Under the pieces are notes generated by a model, which was not told where the DNA came from, ran no database searches, and worked only from the letters and a program-made list of their open reading frames with translations. From Chryseobacterium ginsenosidimutans (GTDB taxonomy: Bacteria; Bacteroidota; Bacteroidia; Flavobacteriales; Weeksellaceae): a DNA stretch of 64,000 nt. The DNA lies in assembly GCF_024807225.1 (NCBI RefSeq), contig NZ_JANUCO010000001.1, forward strand, positions 3,906,001-3,970,000, read 5' to 3'. Position numbers and translations under genes: made by a program. Shown piece after piece: positions 26,353 through 36,258 of this stretch; positions within the stretch are counted from its first letter, which is position 1; every line of letters starts with the position of its first letter.

Positions 26353-27702
26353 TTATTTTTCAAAAACAGCATAATCACCAGGTTTGAAATTGAAATCTTT
26401 TCCCTGATTAAAATCTCTTTTCGTTTTATCGAATACATTTTTGAAATTTCCGGATAAATGTTCGTCTTCGATGGTGAAATTTACTTCTTCTTTAGACATA
26501 TTTAAAACAACCACAACCTCATCATTACCATTTTTTCTAACGTAAGCGAGGATTTTATCGTTCGCTGTTGTATTTAAAAGATAGGTGATCACATTTGAAT
26601 CTCCACCTCTTAAAGCCGGACTTGAAGCTTTTAAATCTAATAAAGTCTTATAAAAATCTGCCATCTGATAAGTATTTGTCCATTTGATAACATCTTTTTC
26701 GAAGAACTCCAAACGTTTCATATTGGGTAACTCCTGCCCTGAATATAACAGCGGAATGCCATTCCAAGTTGCAGAAAATACAGCCATCGGTTTTGTAATA
26801 TCTCCATATTTTTCGTATTCGGTTCCGTTCCAAGAATTTTCGTCGTGATTGGTCGTAAACCATGCTCTCATTGAACTGTCACCGATATTCGAATATTGTT
26901 TTAAAAGATCTTTTAACTCCTGAAGCGGTTCGTTTTTCTTGTAATAATCTGCAGATTTGTGCATCCATTTCCAAGAATAACTTGCATCAAAAACTTTTCC
27001 GTATTCGGGACTTTCCAGTTCATCAAATTCGCCCAACCAGAAAAGCGGTTTTATTTTTTCGACTTCCGGACGAGCCTGCTGCCAAAAATCTACCTCAACC
27101 CAAGAAGCCAAATCGCATCTGAAACCATCGATATTGGTTTCCTTAATCCAATATTTCATCGCATCGATCATTGCGAGGCGCATTTCCTGATTTTTATAAT
27201 CTAATTCAATGATATCATCCATTCCAGAAGCGCGGTGAAAACTTCCGTCGGGATCTTTTAAATAAAATTCCGGATGCGTTTTTGTCCAGACATGATCCCA
27301 ACCCGTATGATTTGCAACCCAGTCGATAATAACTTTGAAACCCAGTCTGTGAGCTTCATTTACCAACTGTTTAAAATCATCCAACGTTCCAAATTCCGGA
27401 TTAATTGAGGTATAATCTGAGGCTGCATAAGGACTTCCTAAGCTTCCTTTTTTGTTTTGCTGAGCAATTGGAGTAATCGGCATGAACCAAAGTGTTTTCA
27501 CTCCCATTGATTTCAGGCGGGGCATTTCTTTTTCAAATGCTTTGAAAGTTCCTTCCTGAGTATATTGTCTTACGTTTACTTCGTAAATATTTGTATTATG
27601 TTTCCAGTCTTTAGGTAAATCCGTCATGTTTTTTGTGGCATTTTGAGTGGTACAGGAAACAATTCCCAGACCAATTACAGCAATTAAAATCAACTTTTTC
27701 AT
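26353..27702 (-). CDS. GH13 alpha-amylase family lipoprotein
   Basis: A 449-residue glycoside hydrolase. The signal peptide carries a lipobox (GLGIVSC, cysteine at 17). The TIM barrel has DWVANHTG, the nucleophile region GFRCDLA (aspartate about 197), the acid/base WLGEFDE (glutamate about 225), and FTTNHDENSW (aspartate about 287). A C-terminal beta domain follows (about 375-449). It should hydrolyse alpha-glucans or maltooligosaccharides at the outer membrane or in the periplasm. It is a single gene, with no sus cluster near. I chose the start at 27702 because the upstream in-frame residues would precede the signal peptide. Confidence 0.9.
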   Translation of the reverse strand: MKKLILIAVIGLGIVSCTTQNATKNMTDLPKDWKHNTNIYEVNVRQYTQEGTFKAFEKEMPRLKSMGVKTLWFMPITPIAQQNKKGSLGSPYAASDYTSINPEFGTLDDFKQLVNEAHRLGFKVIIDWVANHTGWDHVWTKTHPEFYLKDPDGSFHRASGMDDIIELDYKNQEMRLAMIDAMKYWIKETNIDGFRCDLASWVEVDFWQQARPEVEKIKPLFWLGEFDELESPEYGKVFDASYSWKWMHKSADYYKKNEPLQELKDLLKQYSNIGDSSMRAWFTTNHDENSWNGTEYEKYGDITKPMAVFSATWNGIPLLYSGQELPNMKRLEFFEKDVIKWTNTYQMADFYKTLLDLKASSPALRGGDSNVITYLLNTTANDKILAYVRKNGNDEVVVVLNMSKEEVNFTIEDEHLSGNFKNVFDKTKRDFNQGKDFNFKPGDYAVFEK

Positions 27703-27716
27703 TAATTCTGTTTTAA

Positions 27717-27724
27717 CAAATATA
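27717..27724 (-). promoter_or_regulatory. Probable -7 promoter element for the GH13 gene
   Basis: The minus strand reads TATATTTG, 14 bases before the start codon at 27702. Confidence 0.45.
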
Positions 27725-27802
27725 GGGAATGTGATTGAAAAGATACGGTAACGAACGGTGATATTTTGAAGTTTGAGCAAGCCTAAATGTTGAATTCAGC
27801 TA

Positions 27803-27838
27803 CAAAAAAGCCCCGAATTTTCATTCAGGGCTTTATAT
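27803..27838 (-). terminator. Terminator of the pRiA4b-type gene
   Basis: On the minus strand AAAGCCCTGAAT pairs with ATTCGGGGCTTT (one G-U) around GAAA, followed by six T. It lies 18 bases past the stop at 27856. Confidence 0.75.
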
Positions 27839-27855
27839 TATTTTAGATCTTTCGA

Positions 27856-28455
27856 TTATCTTTCGTCGTCGTTGTCTTCTTCATCATCAAAAACATCGTC
27901 GTCATAGTTTTCTTCTTCCTCATCATCGAAGTTATCGTCATCTTCATCTGCAAAGCTTGTACCGCCTCCGAAATCATCTTCAAAGCCAAAATCATCTTCC
28001 ATTAACGGCATAGCAGATTTCTTTTTAGATCCTCCTGCAGTACCACTTTTGCTTGGTGCTTTTAAAGGAACGTTTCCAAATCTGTAAACGGTAATCGGAT
28101 AATTAACTCCTTTTGTCTCATCGATAATTTCTACCAATTCGCAGAAAAACTCCCAAAGGTCCAGAAACCCATATTGGAACTGAGCTTTATCTCCTACATT
28201 TTCGAAAGCCTCGTCAATATACACATCCGACATAATTTCGCCATCTCCGTCGTCGCTCATATCTTCCAACGGAACTCCTTTTACTATCGTTCCGTCTTCT
28301 TCCAATAGATTAAAAGTAGAAAGCTCGTCTCCCTGCAAGCTGAAAGCGCTCTTAATACCTAAATGTAAGTTCCATAGCGTCTGTTTTCCTTTAACTTCGA
28401 TATCTCGGAAAATATCTTCTTTCGCATCTAATATTACGCGGATTTTGTAAACCAT
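27856..28455 (-). CDS. pRiA4b ORF-3 / IS1096 passenger-like protein
   Basis: A 199-residue soluble protein. The N-terminal ~135 residues match the PRiA4_ORF3-like domain (VYKIRVILDAKEDIFRDIEV ... FQYGFLDLWEFFCELVEI). A low-complexity, very acidic tail follows (about 150-199, mostly Asp/Glu). The family name comes from passenger genes of mobile elements, but no transposase is adjacent and the protein is a stand-alone chromosomal gene in flavobacteria. Function unknown. A good promoter lies upstream. Confidence 0.75.
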   Translation of the reverse strand: MVYKIRVILDAKEDIFRDIEVKGKQTLWNLHLGIKSAFSLQGDELSTFNLLEEDGTIVKGVPLEDMSDDGDGEIMSDVYIDEAFENVGDKAQFQYGFLDLWEFFCELVEIIDETKGVNYPITVYRFGNVPLKAPSKSGTAGGSKKKSAMPLMEDDFGFEDDFGGGTSFADEDDDNFDDEEEENYDDDVFDDEEDNDDER

Positions 28456-28503
28456 TAGTTTTATAATTACTTTTTGCCTTTGTTATTATGATAAATTCTA
28501 ATG

Positions 28504-28532
28504 CAAATATAAAATAAATGAGATGTGACAAA
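28504..28532 (-). promoter_or_regulatory. Promoter of the pRiA4b-type gene
   Basis: On the minus strand a TTTG (28529-28532) is followed after 17 bases by TATATTTG (28504-28511), a full Bacteroidota promoter. The start codon is at 28455. Confidence 0.6.
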
Positions 28533-28584
28533 AAAATATTTCAGGATTTTTTAAAATATTTTTTTTCCTTACATTTTGCGAAAA

Positions 28585-29617
28585 CTATTTACTTTTTTCC
28601 AGCATAAAACTAAATTTCGTTCCTTCGAGATAGACACTCTCTACGGTAATGTTTTCGTTATGAGCTTCAAGGATGTGTTTTACGATCGCCAAACCAAGTC
28701 CGGAAACCGCCTTCTCTTCGGCTTCGGCTAGTTTCTACACGGTAGAATCTCTCGAAAATTCTCGGTAAACTTTCGGGTTTTATTCCCATTCCGTTGTCTA
28801 TGACTTCAATTAAAACTTTATTTTTCAGAATACTTGTTTTTACTACTACTTTCGCTTCCTGTCTATTTGCGTAATGAATAGCATTTGAAACTAAGTTGAT
28901 AAAAACCTGCGAAACCTTCTGTTTGTCTGCATCCACCCAAATCTGAGGCTGCAATGTTTGAATCTGCAGCGTTGTGTTGTGTTTTTCAGCTTCGAGATCG
29001 AGAAGATCAAAGATTTCCTTGATTAAAAGATTAACATCAAATTTTGAAACGGTAAGATTAATTTCGCCCGCTTCAAGCCTGTTAATCATATCCAGATCTG
29101 TGACAATGGCAATAAGCCTTTCCACGGATTTATCAATTCTATCTAAATATTTATCGCGAATCACAAGGTTATCAACACCGCCGTCTTGCAGAGTTTCAAC
29201 GTAACCCTGAATTGAAAATAAGGGCGTTTTAAGCTCGTGAGAAACGTTTCCTATGTATTCTTTACGATAGCTTTCCATTTCCTTCATCATATCAAGTTCG
29301 GTAACTTTCTGCTGATTGAGGTCTGAAAATCTTTCTCCCAATTCTTTAATGGTAATATTTTCATCATTAGCGTGAACAATTTCTTGCGGCAATAGCTGCG
29401 AAAGCCCACGAACCTGCTTTTTACCGTAGTAATTAAACAGCAGTTCCAGCACGATATAATTAATGATAAAAATAAAGACAAGGCAAATGAAAAGTCCTAT
29501 TTTAAAGAAAGGGGTACGGTAATAGATATCCTTTAGCGAATCGAAAATGATTACTAATAGAAACATCACCAATGTCAGAAGACAAGAGGCGACAAGGGTA
29601 AGTCTGTAAAATTTCAA
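28585..29617 (-). CDS. PhoR-like sensor histidine kinase (frameshifted)
   Basis: About 343 residues after repair. Two membrane helices lie at about 8-27 and 39-62. The HisKA domain has YIGNVSHELKTPLFSIQGYVETL (phospho-acceptor histidine about 127), and the ATPase domain has QVFINLVSNAIHYA, EVIDNGMGIKPE and RFYRVETSRSRREGGSGLGLAIVKHI. An extra base in the run at 28704-28706 breaks the G box; the corrected frame continues to a stop at 28585-28587 (ending SFMLEKSK). It pairs with the OmpR-type regulator just upstream. The resemblance to PhoR suggests phosphate sensing, but this is inferred. Confidence 0.88.
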
Positions 29618-29670
29618 TTTTACAACGTATTTATTTGGTTTATATAAAAGTAAGAAATCGAAATTGAGTA

Positions 29671-30348
29671 TTAAACAATAAGTTTATACCCAATTCCTTT
29701 TAATGTTTGAATGGTATTAATACCAAGCTTTTCTCTCAATCTTCTGATGTGTACATCGATCGTTCTTTCTCCTACAATCACGTCATTACCCCAAACTCTC
29801 TCCAGAATCTCTTCTCTTTTGAAGACTTTTTCTGTGTTTGAAGCTAATAAATACAACAGATCGAATTCTTTTTTCGGAAGCAAAAACTGCTGTCCGGCTT
29901 TGGAAACTCTGAAATTGTCTTTATCAATAATAAGATCACCGATTTCGATTAATTTCGCATTATCCGAAACCTGAGATGTTAATTGCAATAACGCATTCAC
30001 TTTAGAGATAAGGATTTTCGGTTTAATAAGCTTCACAATGTAGTCGTTTGCACCAGCCTGAAAACCTGCCAATTGTGAGAACTCTTCGCTTCTTGCAGAA
30101 AGGAAAACAATTAATGTTTTCTGAAGTTCTTTAATCTTGCGAAGCTCCTGACATGTTTCAATACCATCTTTTTCTGGCATCATGACATCTAATAAGATCA
30201 AATCAGGGACAATTTCTTTAGCTTTATCGATACCTTCGTTACCGTTTGTAGCAGTATAGATATCGTAGCCTTCTTTTTCTAAGTTGTAAGACAGAATCTC
30301 TAAAATATCCAGTTCGTCGTCTATTAAGAGGATTTTCTTTTGGTTCAT
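29671..30348 (-). CDS. OmpR/PhoB-family response regulator
   Basis: A 225-residue regulator. The receiver domain has IDDELD (about 10), the phospho-acceptor aspartate in LILLDVMMPEKDG (about 54), and the lysine in YIVKLIKPK (about 105). The C-terminal winged helix (about 130-225) has LPKKEFDLLYLLASN and GERTIDVHIRRLREKLG. It resembles Bacteroidota PhoB-like regulators. It lies upstream of the PhoR-like kinase and divergent from a TonB receptor gene, a likely target. I prefer the ATG at 30348 over a TTG six bases earlier. Confidence 0.9.
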   Translation of the reverse strand: MNQKKILLIDDELDILEILSYNLEKEGYDIYTATNGNEGIDKAKEIVPDLILLDVMMPEKDGIETCQELRKIKELQKTLIVFLSARSEEFSQLAGFQAGANDYIVKLIKPKILISKVNALLQLTSQVSDNAKLIEIGDLIIDKDNFRVSKAGQQFLLPKKEFDLLYLLASNTEKVFKREEILERVWGNDVIVGERTIDVHIRRLREKLGINTIQTLKGIGYKLIV

Positions 30349-30365
30349 TTTCAATTTTTACGAGT

Positions 30366-30373
30366 CAAAGTTA
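30366..30373 (-). promoter_or_regulatory. Probable -7 promoter element for the PhoB/PhoR-like pair
   Basis: The minus strand reads TAACTTTG, 18 bases before the start codon at 30348, in the divergent region shared with the TonB receptor. Confidence 0.45.
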
Positions 30374-30539
30374 ATAATATTTTAATCACAGTTTAACAAA
30401 ACAGACATCGTTCACATAAAGTTAACAAAAATATCGATTTATTAATGTTTAGTTAAGAAAAAATTAAATTTCGCTAAACCATTTACCCCGTCAATCTTTC
30501 ATTCCTTTGCAGCGAAAGAATTTAGTAAGATAAAGTAAA

Positions 30540-33332
30540 ATGAAAAAACAATTCCACAAGAGCATTATGCTACTTGCCTTGTTTTCTGCTGGTTTTGCAT
30601 TCGCACAAAGTCAGGTATTAGAAGGTAGGATATTGGATGAGAAAGACAATACTCCTATTGAAGGGGTAAAAGTAAAGGTAAATGATCAGGAGGTAACGAC
30701 TGACATTTCCGGAAACTACTCTTTCAATCTTCCAGCCGGAACCAACTACATTATAACGGTAACTTCCAACGGCTACAATAGAAAAGAGATAAGCGAGGTC
30801 ATTGTAAAAAATGATGCCAATACTCATCTTGATATTGTTTTGGATAAGCAATCTACGAAAGAAAAACAAATCGAAGGTGTTGTGATAAAATCCAACGCAA
30901 GAAAAGAAACTATTGCTTCTACAATCGGATTACAAAGAAACTCTGGTGTAGTTTCTCAGGTGATTGGTGTTGAAGCTATTAAAAGAAGCCCGGACAGAAA
31001 TACAGGAGAAGTTCTGAAAAGAGTATCGGGAGTAAGTTTGTTTGAAGGAAAATATATTGTTGTAAGAGGTTTATCAGACCGTTATAACCAAGCGATGTTG
31101 AATGGTATTCAGTTATCAAGTACAGAGCCGGACAGAAAAACTTTCTCTTTCGACCTTTTTCCTGCAAACGTTATCGAAACGCTTGTTATCAACAAAACTT
31201 TCATTCCTGAATACAGTGGTGAATGGGCAGGAGGATTGATCCAGGTAAATACTAAAGACATTCCTAATAAAAACTTTTTCAATGCACAAGTAGGCGTGGG
31301 AGGAAACTCTATCACGATGGGGCAGGAATTTAAAATGCAGAAAGGTGGAAAATGGGATTTCTTAGGAATTGACGACGGATCTAGAAAACTTCCTACAGGG
31401 ATGCCTGCAAAAAATGCATTCAACACGTTGGATGATGCTACTAAAACAGGATTCGGAAAACAATATGTAAAAAACTTAGGATACAATACAATCGGTTATC
31501 CTGAGAACGTAAACTTACAATTAGACGGAGGTTTCAATACGAAGCTTTTCGGAAAAGATTTAGGAGTTATTGCGGTTTTAAACTACAGCAACACCAAGAG
31601 AAAAATTGAAACTTCGAATAGTTTCTTTACAATCAACGGAGAGAAAGCTGATACCAACTTCGATTATTACACTGAAAAATATCAAAACGACGTTATTTTA
31701 GGAGGTTTATTAAACCTTACTTTAAAACTGAATAGCAACAACAAAATTTCCCTGAAGAACATTATTACCAACAATACGGTAAATCACATGTCTTTCAGAA
31801 CAGGAAAAGATTTTGAATTTGATCCTGTAAACGGAACAAATATCATGGCAAGAGAAATTGGATTTAAAGAAACTACTTTCTACAATTCTACGCTAAACGG
31901 AACACATAAAATTGATGCTTTAGGAGGTCTTACTGTCAACTGGTACGGAAGTTTCGGTATTTTGGATCAGTATATTCCATTATTACAACGTCTTCAGTAC
32001 AATCAATATCCTGACATCAACGGAAGTCCTTATCTGGCTTTGATCTCAAACGGTCTTTCTCAAAAATCAGGAAGTGTATTCTACTCTACGCTTAGTGATT
32101 ATCTGTATAATGCAGGTGGAGATGTATCTAAAACTTTTGAGATGTTTGGACAAAAACAAACTGTAAAAGGAGGATATTTATTCCAGGTAAAAGACAGAGT
32201 TTATAACTCAAGACCTTTCTCTGTAAGACTTGAAGGATATAACCAAGGATTGCTTTCTCAGCCTTTCGAAACGATTTTCAGTCCTGAAAACTTCGGAACA
32301 GACGGAACTAAATTCAATTTCGACGAAATCTCAGGAGATCAATACAGATATATCGCCAATACGATTCTTAATGCAGGATATTTGCAGATGGACAGCAACT
32401 TTACGCCTTGGTTCAGAGCGGTATATGGTTTAAGAGTTGAAAACTTCGATCAATTGGTTGGAAGTACAAAAAGAAGCGATGACCGTTTTGTAAACACTCG
32501 TGTTACTGACTTTTTACCCGCTTTAAACATGACATTCAAGTTAGCGAATAACATGAATCTACGTGTTGCAGGTTCGCAGACTGTTGTAAGACCAGAATTT
32601 AGAGAAGTTTCTCCATTGGCATATTACGATTTCGATTTGGGAGCTACTGTTGTAGGTAACAAAAACATCCAGAGAACTAAAATTACCAATGCAGACGTTC
32701 GTTGGGAATGGTACCCAAGAAACGGAGAAATTCTTTCCGTTGCAGGTTTCTACAAAAACTTCAAAAACCCTATTGAATTATATTTTAATCAATCTGGTGC
32801 AGGAACGAGTAATACTTTTAACTATTTAAATGTAGATAAAGCTGATGCCTACGGAGCAGAATTAGAATTCAGAAAAAAACTTGATTTCTTCAGTGCTCTT
32901 AAGAACTTCACATTAGGTGGAAACTTCGCTTTAATTAAAAATAAAGTAACCGACGAAGCTACGAAAACAGACAGACCAATGCAGGGACAATCTCCTTACA
33001 CGGTAAACGTAAGTCTTCAATATGACACTGAAAATACAGGTTGGACTTCAACGGTACTTTTCAACATGATCGGAAGAAGAATCCTTTATGTAGGAAACGA
33101 TCAGATTCCACCAATCTGGGAAAACCCAAGACCACTTCTTGATTTCCAGGTTGCTAAAAAAATCTGGCAGAACAAAGGAGAAATTAAGCTGAACGTTTCA
33201 GATATCTTAAACCGTCACGCGAAATTCTACCACGATCTGAACAACAACAAAAAATATGACAGTGCAGATGCACTTGCTATCGACAGAGTAACGGGAACAA
33301 ACATCAGTTTAACTCTTGGCTATAGCTTTTAA
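30540..33332 (+). CDS. TonB-dependent outer-membrane receptor with carboxypeptidase-like domain
   Basis: A 930-residue receptor. A signal peptide (residues 1-22, ending FAFAQS) precedes a carboxypeptidase regulatory-like beta domain (about 26-105, LEGRILDEKDNTPIEGVKV). The plug has GVEAIKRSPDRNTGEVLKRVSGV and VVRGLSDRYNQAMLNGIQL. The 22-strand barrel ends LTLGYSF with a terminal aromatic. It imports an unknown large or scarce nutrient using TonB energy. Two beta-helix proteins follow on the same strand. The divergent PhoB/PhoR-like pair may control it. Confidence 0.92.
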   Translation: MKKQFHKSIMLLALFSAGFAFAQSQVLEGRILDEKDNTPIEGVKVKVNDQEVTTDISGNYSFNLPAGTNYIITVTSNGYNRKEISEVIVKNDANTHLDIVLDKQSTKEKQIEGVVIKSNARKETIASTIGLQRNSGVVSQVIGVEAIKRSPDRNTGEVLKRVSGVSLFEGKYIVVRGLSDRYNQAMLNGIQLSSTEPDRKTFSFDLFPANVIETLVINKTFIPEYSGEWAGGLIQVNTKDIPNKNFFNAQVGVGGNSITMGQEFKMQKGGKWDFLGIDDGSRKLPTGMPAKNAFNTLDDATKTGFGKQYVKNLGYNTIGYPENVNLQLDGGFNTKLFGKDLGVIAVLNYSNTKRKIETSNSFFTINGEKADTNFDYYTEKYQNDVILGGLLNLTLKLNSNNKISLKNIITNNTVNHMSFRTGKDFEFDPVNGTNIMAREIGFKETTFYNSTLNGTHKIDALGGLTVNWYGSFGILDQYIPLLQRLQYNQYPDINGSPYLALISNGLSQKSGSVFYSTLSDYLYNAGGDVSKTFEMFGQKQTVKGGYLFQVKDRVYNSRPFSVRLEGYNQGLLSQPFETIFSPENFGTDGTKFNFDEISGDQYRYIANTILNAGYLQMDSNFTPWFRAVYGLRVENFDQLVGSTKRSDDRFVNTRVTDFLPALNMTFKLANNMNLRVAGSQTVVRPEFREVSPLAYYDFDLGATVVGNKNIQRTKITNADVRWEWYPRNGEILSVAGFYKNFKNPIELYFNQSGAGTSNTFNYLNVDKADAYGAELEFRKKLDFFSALKNFTLGGNFALIKNKVTDEATKTDRPMQGQSPYTVNVSLQYDTENTGWTSTVLFNMIGRRILYVGNDQIPPIWENPRPLLDFQVAKKIWQNKGEIKLNVSDILNRHAKFYHDLNNNKKYDSADALAIDRVTGTNISLTLGYSF

Positions 33333-33374
33333 TTCAATTCATTATCTAATTAATAAAAAATAACTCTTTATAAC

Positions 33375-34799
33375 ATGAAAAAATTTGTTTTATACTCTTT
33401 AATGCTTGGTACTTTAGCAACTACTGTAACAGCATGTAGAAACATAGAAGAAGACGGGCAGACTATCGTTCAAAACGGAGGTTCAGGAAACGGAGAAACT
33501 GAAAACTTGATTCTTTCAGGAAAAATCTCTTCAAGTCTTACGCTTAAAGCTAACAAAACTTATAAACTAAGAGGATTAGTATATGTAACTAATGGAGCTA
33601 CGTTAACAATCGAGCCGGGAACAAAAATCGTTGGTGAGGCTGATAAAAACGGTTCATTAATTATTACAAGAGGAAGTAAGATCATGGCAGAAGGTACTGC
33701 TTCAAATCCTATTATCTTCACTTCAGAAAAACCAAGTCCTAAAAGAGGAGACTGGGCAGGATTAGTAATCTTAGGAGCTGCTCCTACGAATGCTTCTTTC
33801 AACGGACAAGCTGGAATCGGAGAGATCGAAGGTGGTATCAACAACACTGAAGGTTTAGGTCTTTACGGAGGAACAAATGCTGCTGACAACAGTGGTATCT
33901 TAAAATATGTAAGAGTAGAATATGCAGGGTACGCATTTTTACCAGACAAGGAAATCAACGGAATTACATTCGGAGGTGTTGGTAACGGTACTACAGTAGA
34001 TTATGTAGAGGTTGCTTATGCTAATGATGATAGTTTTGAGTGGTTCGGAGGAACGGTAAACTGTTCTCACCTTATTTCTTACAAAGGTCTTGATGATGAT
34101 TTCGATACTGATAACGGTTTCTCAGGAAAAATTCAGTTCGGTATTGCGGTAAGAGATTCTCAGATTGCTGACGTTTCTGGTTCTAACGCATTTGAATCTG
34201 ATAATGATGCAAACGGTTCTTCTTTGACGCCGCAAACAGGAGCAACATTCTCTAACATGACTATTGTTGGACCAATCAACTCTACAAGCACTGCTACAAA
34301 CGCAAGTACAATTAATGTTTTGTTCCAGAATGCTTTACAGATCAGAAGAAATTCTTCAATCTCAGTATTTAACTCTGTTTTCACAGGATTCCCGATCGGT
34401 TTATTCGTTGATGCTACAAAAGGAGTACCTACAGATAACAACATCGGTGGTTCAAGCCTTGTTTTCCAAAACAACATTTTGTCAGGAAACGTAACTCCTT
34501 TAAAATTTGCAGGATCTACTACAACTCCTACATCTTTCACTTTAACAGATCTTACAAACTGGTTCAATACAGGAGGAAACTCTACTCTAGCTTATACAGC
34601 TGATGCGAAATTTACAAACGCTTGGGCTCCTGCAGGAACAACTCCAAACTTCTCTCCTGCTGCCGGATCAGCTTTATTGACTGGTGGTGTATTCACTCAC
34701 GCAAAATTAACAAACTGGTTTACTGCGGTAACGTACAGAGGTGCTGTTAAGGACGCAAACGATACTTGGTACGCAGGTTGGACAAACTATAACTTATAA
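33375..34799 (+). CDS. Beta-helix surface lipoprotein downstream of the TonB receptor
   Basis: A 474-residue protein with a lipoprotein signal peptide (GTLATTVTACR, cysteine about 21). The rest is rich in Gly, Asn, Thr and Ser and looks like a right-handed parallel beta-helix: LTIEPGTKIVGE, GDWAGLVILGAAPTN, NSGILKYVRVEYAGY, and FEWFGGTVNCSHL. It begins 43 bases after the receptor gene and probably forms one transcript with it, ending at the strong hairpin at 34839-34873. By analogy with SusD-like partners it may bind the receptor's ligand at the surface, but that is inference. Confidence 0.8.
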   Translation: MKKFVLYSLMLGTLATTVTACRNIEEDGQTIVQNGGSGNGETENLILSGKISSSLTLKANKTYKLRGLVYVTNGATLTIEPGTKIVGEADKNGSLIITRGSKIMAEGTASNPIIFTSEKPSPKRGDWAGLVILGAAPTNASFNGQAGIGEIEGGINNTEGLGLYGGTNAADNSGILKYVRVEYAGYAFLPDKEINGITFGGVGNGTTVDYVEVAYANDDSFEWFGGTVNCSHLISYKGLDDDFDTDNGFSGKIQFGIAVRDSQIADVSGSNAFESDNDANGSSLTPQTGATFSNMTIVGPINSTSTATNASTINVLFQNALQIRRNSSISVFNSVFTGFPIGLFVDATKGVPTDNNIGGSSLVFQNNILSGNVTPLKFAGSTTTPTSFTLTDLTNWFNTGGNSTLAYTADAKFTNAWAPAGTTPNFSPAAGSALLTGGVFTHAKLTNWFTAVTYRGAVKDANDTWYAGWTNYNL

Positions 34800-34838
34800 T
34801 ATTTACACTAGTAATTAGTTTCTTCATATCAAATTGAG

Positions 34839-34875
34839 AAAACGGCATCGGAAAGCTTTTCCGATGCCGTTTTAT
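34839..34875 (+). terminator. Strong rho-independent terminator
   Basis: The 16-bp arms aaaacggcatcggaaa (34839-34854) and tttccgatgccgtttt (34858-34873) are perfect with a 3-base loop, and more T follow. Confidence 0.85.
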
Positions 34876-35037
34876 TTTATTAATGTTCACGAATCTCTAT
34901 CTAAGTAAATTTTAACTATAAAAAAAGCAATACATTATACTTTGAATTGGGAAAATAAACAGAAAAATGGTAATTTGGTCTTCTCAAATAGAATCGCTTT
35001 TCAAAAAGCATCTATTAAAAGTAAAATCTAAAATATT

Positions 35038-36204
35038 ATGAAGAAAAATTACGTAAAGTCGATCATTGCAGCGATTATTATAAGTTCTTCCTTTGCCATC
35101 CATTCATGCGATAAAGACGATGAGGATATCGAAACAATTGCAGTGGTGGGAATCGCTCAGGATCCAAGTAATTTTCAAGGTGATGTTACAAACGGGCAAG
35201 TCGTAACGCTTGATGCAACGAAAGTATATGTGCTTAACGGTTCTGTTAAGGTGAAAGACGGCGGAAAACTGGTAATTCCTGCAGGAACAAGAATTGTAGC
35301 AACAGCAGGAGCAGCTTCTTATCTTTTAGTTGAACAAGGCGGACAATTATATGCCAACGGAACCGTAAATTCACCTGTGACATTCACCTCTTCTGCGGCA
35401 ACTCCGGGAACTTGGGGTGGTGTTGTCGTTTGTGGAAAAGCTCCTATTAATACGGGAACTTCAGGTTCTTCAGAAATTCTAAATTCACCGTACGGAGGAA
35501 CTACGGCTGCAGATAACTCTGGATCTTTAACCTATATGAGAATTGATAATGCAGGGATAGATTTTGCAACCGGTAAAAAATTTAACGGGTTATCTTTATT
35601 CGGTGTAGGAAGTGAAACCAAAGTAGAAAACATCGCTTTGGTGAATGGCGCAGAAGACGGAATCCAACTATATGGCGGAACAGTGAATGTTTCCAACATC
35701 ATTTCTGTCGGTAACGAAAACGATGCTTTTGTATGGACAGACGGATGGATCGGAACAGGAAATAATATTTATACCAAAAGAAAAACAAGCGGTACAGGAA
35801 ATACGGGAATTAAAGGAATCAATAATGCAACAAATCCGGCTGCAACTCCAATATCAAATCCTATCCTTAAAAATATTACATTAATTGGCGGAACTTCAGG
35901 AGAATCTAATGCCATAAGACTTTATTCAGGAACGTATGCTAATTTTGAAAATGTAATAACTTCTAATTGGACAACAGGTTTCAATCTGGAAAGTGATCCT
36001 ACGGTAACTTCCATTAATGGACAAAGTAAAATTAAAGATGTTTTCTTCGACACCAACGTTACCAATAAAATCACAGCTAAATCAACAGCTGGAACCAATG
36101 TAACGATATTAGCTGCGACTTACACCGAAAAAGCCGATGCAATAGGCGCAGGAAACGGTACAGCAAGTCCGGCTTGGGCAATTGGCTGGTCTAGCTTACA
36201 ATAA
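35038..36204 (+). CDS. Second beta-helix surface lipoprotein
   Basis: A 388-residue paralogue of the preceding gene. The lipoprotein signal has a cysteine in FAIHSCDKDDED (about 24). Repeated features of the beta-helix are visible: LVIPAGTRIVAT, GTWGGVVVCGKAPIN, NSGSLTYMRIDNAG, EDGIQLYGGTVNVSN. It has its own terminator and is separated from the first copy by a terminator and 160 bases, so it may be regulated separately. Shared motifs suggest duplication followed by divergence. Confidence 0.8.
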   Translation: MKKNYVKSIIAAIIISSSFAIHSCDKDDEDIETIAVVGIAQDPSNFQGDVTNGQVVTLDATKVYVLNGSVKVKDGGKLVIPAGTRIVATAGAASYLLVEQGGQLYANGTVNSPVTFTSSAATPGTWGGVVVCGKAPINTGTSGSSEILNSPYGGTTAADNSGSLTYMRIDNAGIDFATGKKFNGLSLFGVGSETKVENIALVNGAEDGIQLYGGTVNVSNIISVGNENDAFVWTDGWIGTGNNIYTKRKTSGTGNTGIKGINNATNPAATPISNPILKNITLIGGTSGESNAIRLYSGTYANFENVITSNWTTGFNLESDPTVTSINGQSKIKDVFFDTNVTNKITAKSTAGTNVTILAATYTEKADAIGAGNGTASPAWAIGWSSLQ

Positions 36205-36224
36205 AAATAATTTTCATAAAAAAT

Positions 36225-36258
36225 AAAACAGCATCGGATAAAATCTGATGCTGTTTTT
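36225..36258 (+). terminator. Rho-independent terminator
   Basis: aaaacagcatcggat (36225-36239) pairs with atctgatgctgtttt with one G-U and a 3-base loop, followed by T. It also overlaps the end of the convergent small gene. Confidence 0.75.

Noticed and set aside
27856..28455. Mobile element passenger gene
   Set aside because: The family name suggests transposon origin, but no transposase, inverted ends or target duplication is near, and the gene has its own promoter and terminator.
30618..31486. Antisense open frames inside the TonB receptor gene
   Set aside because: They lie wholly within a well-supported coding gene and show no signal peptide, motif or plausible start.
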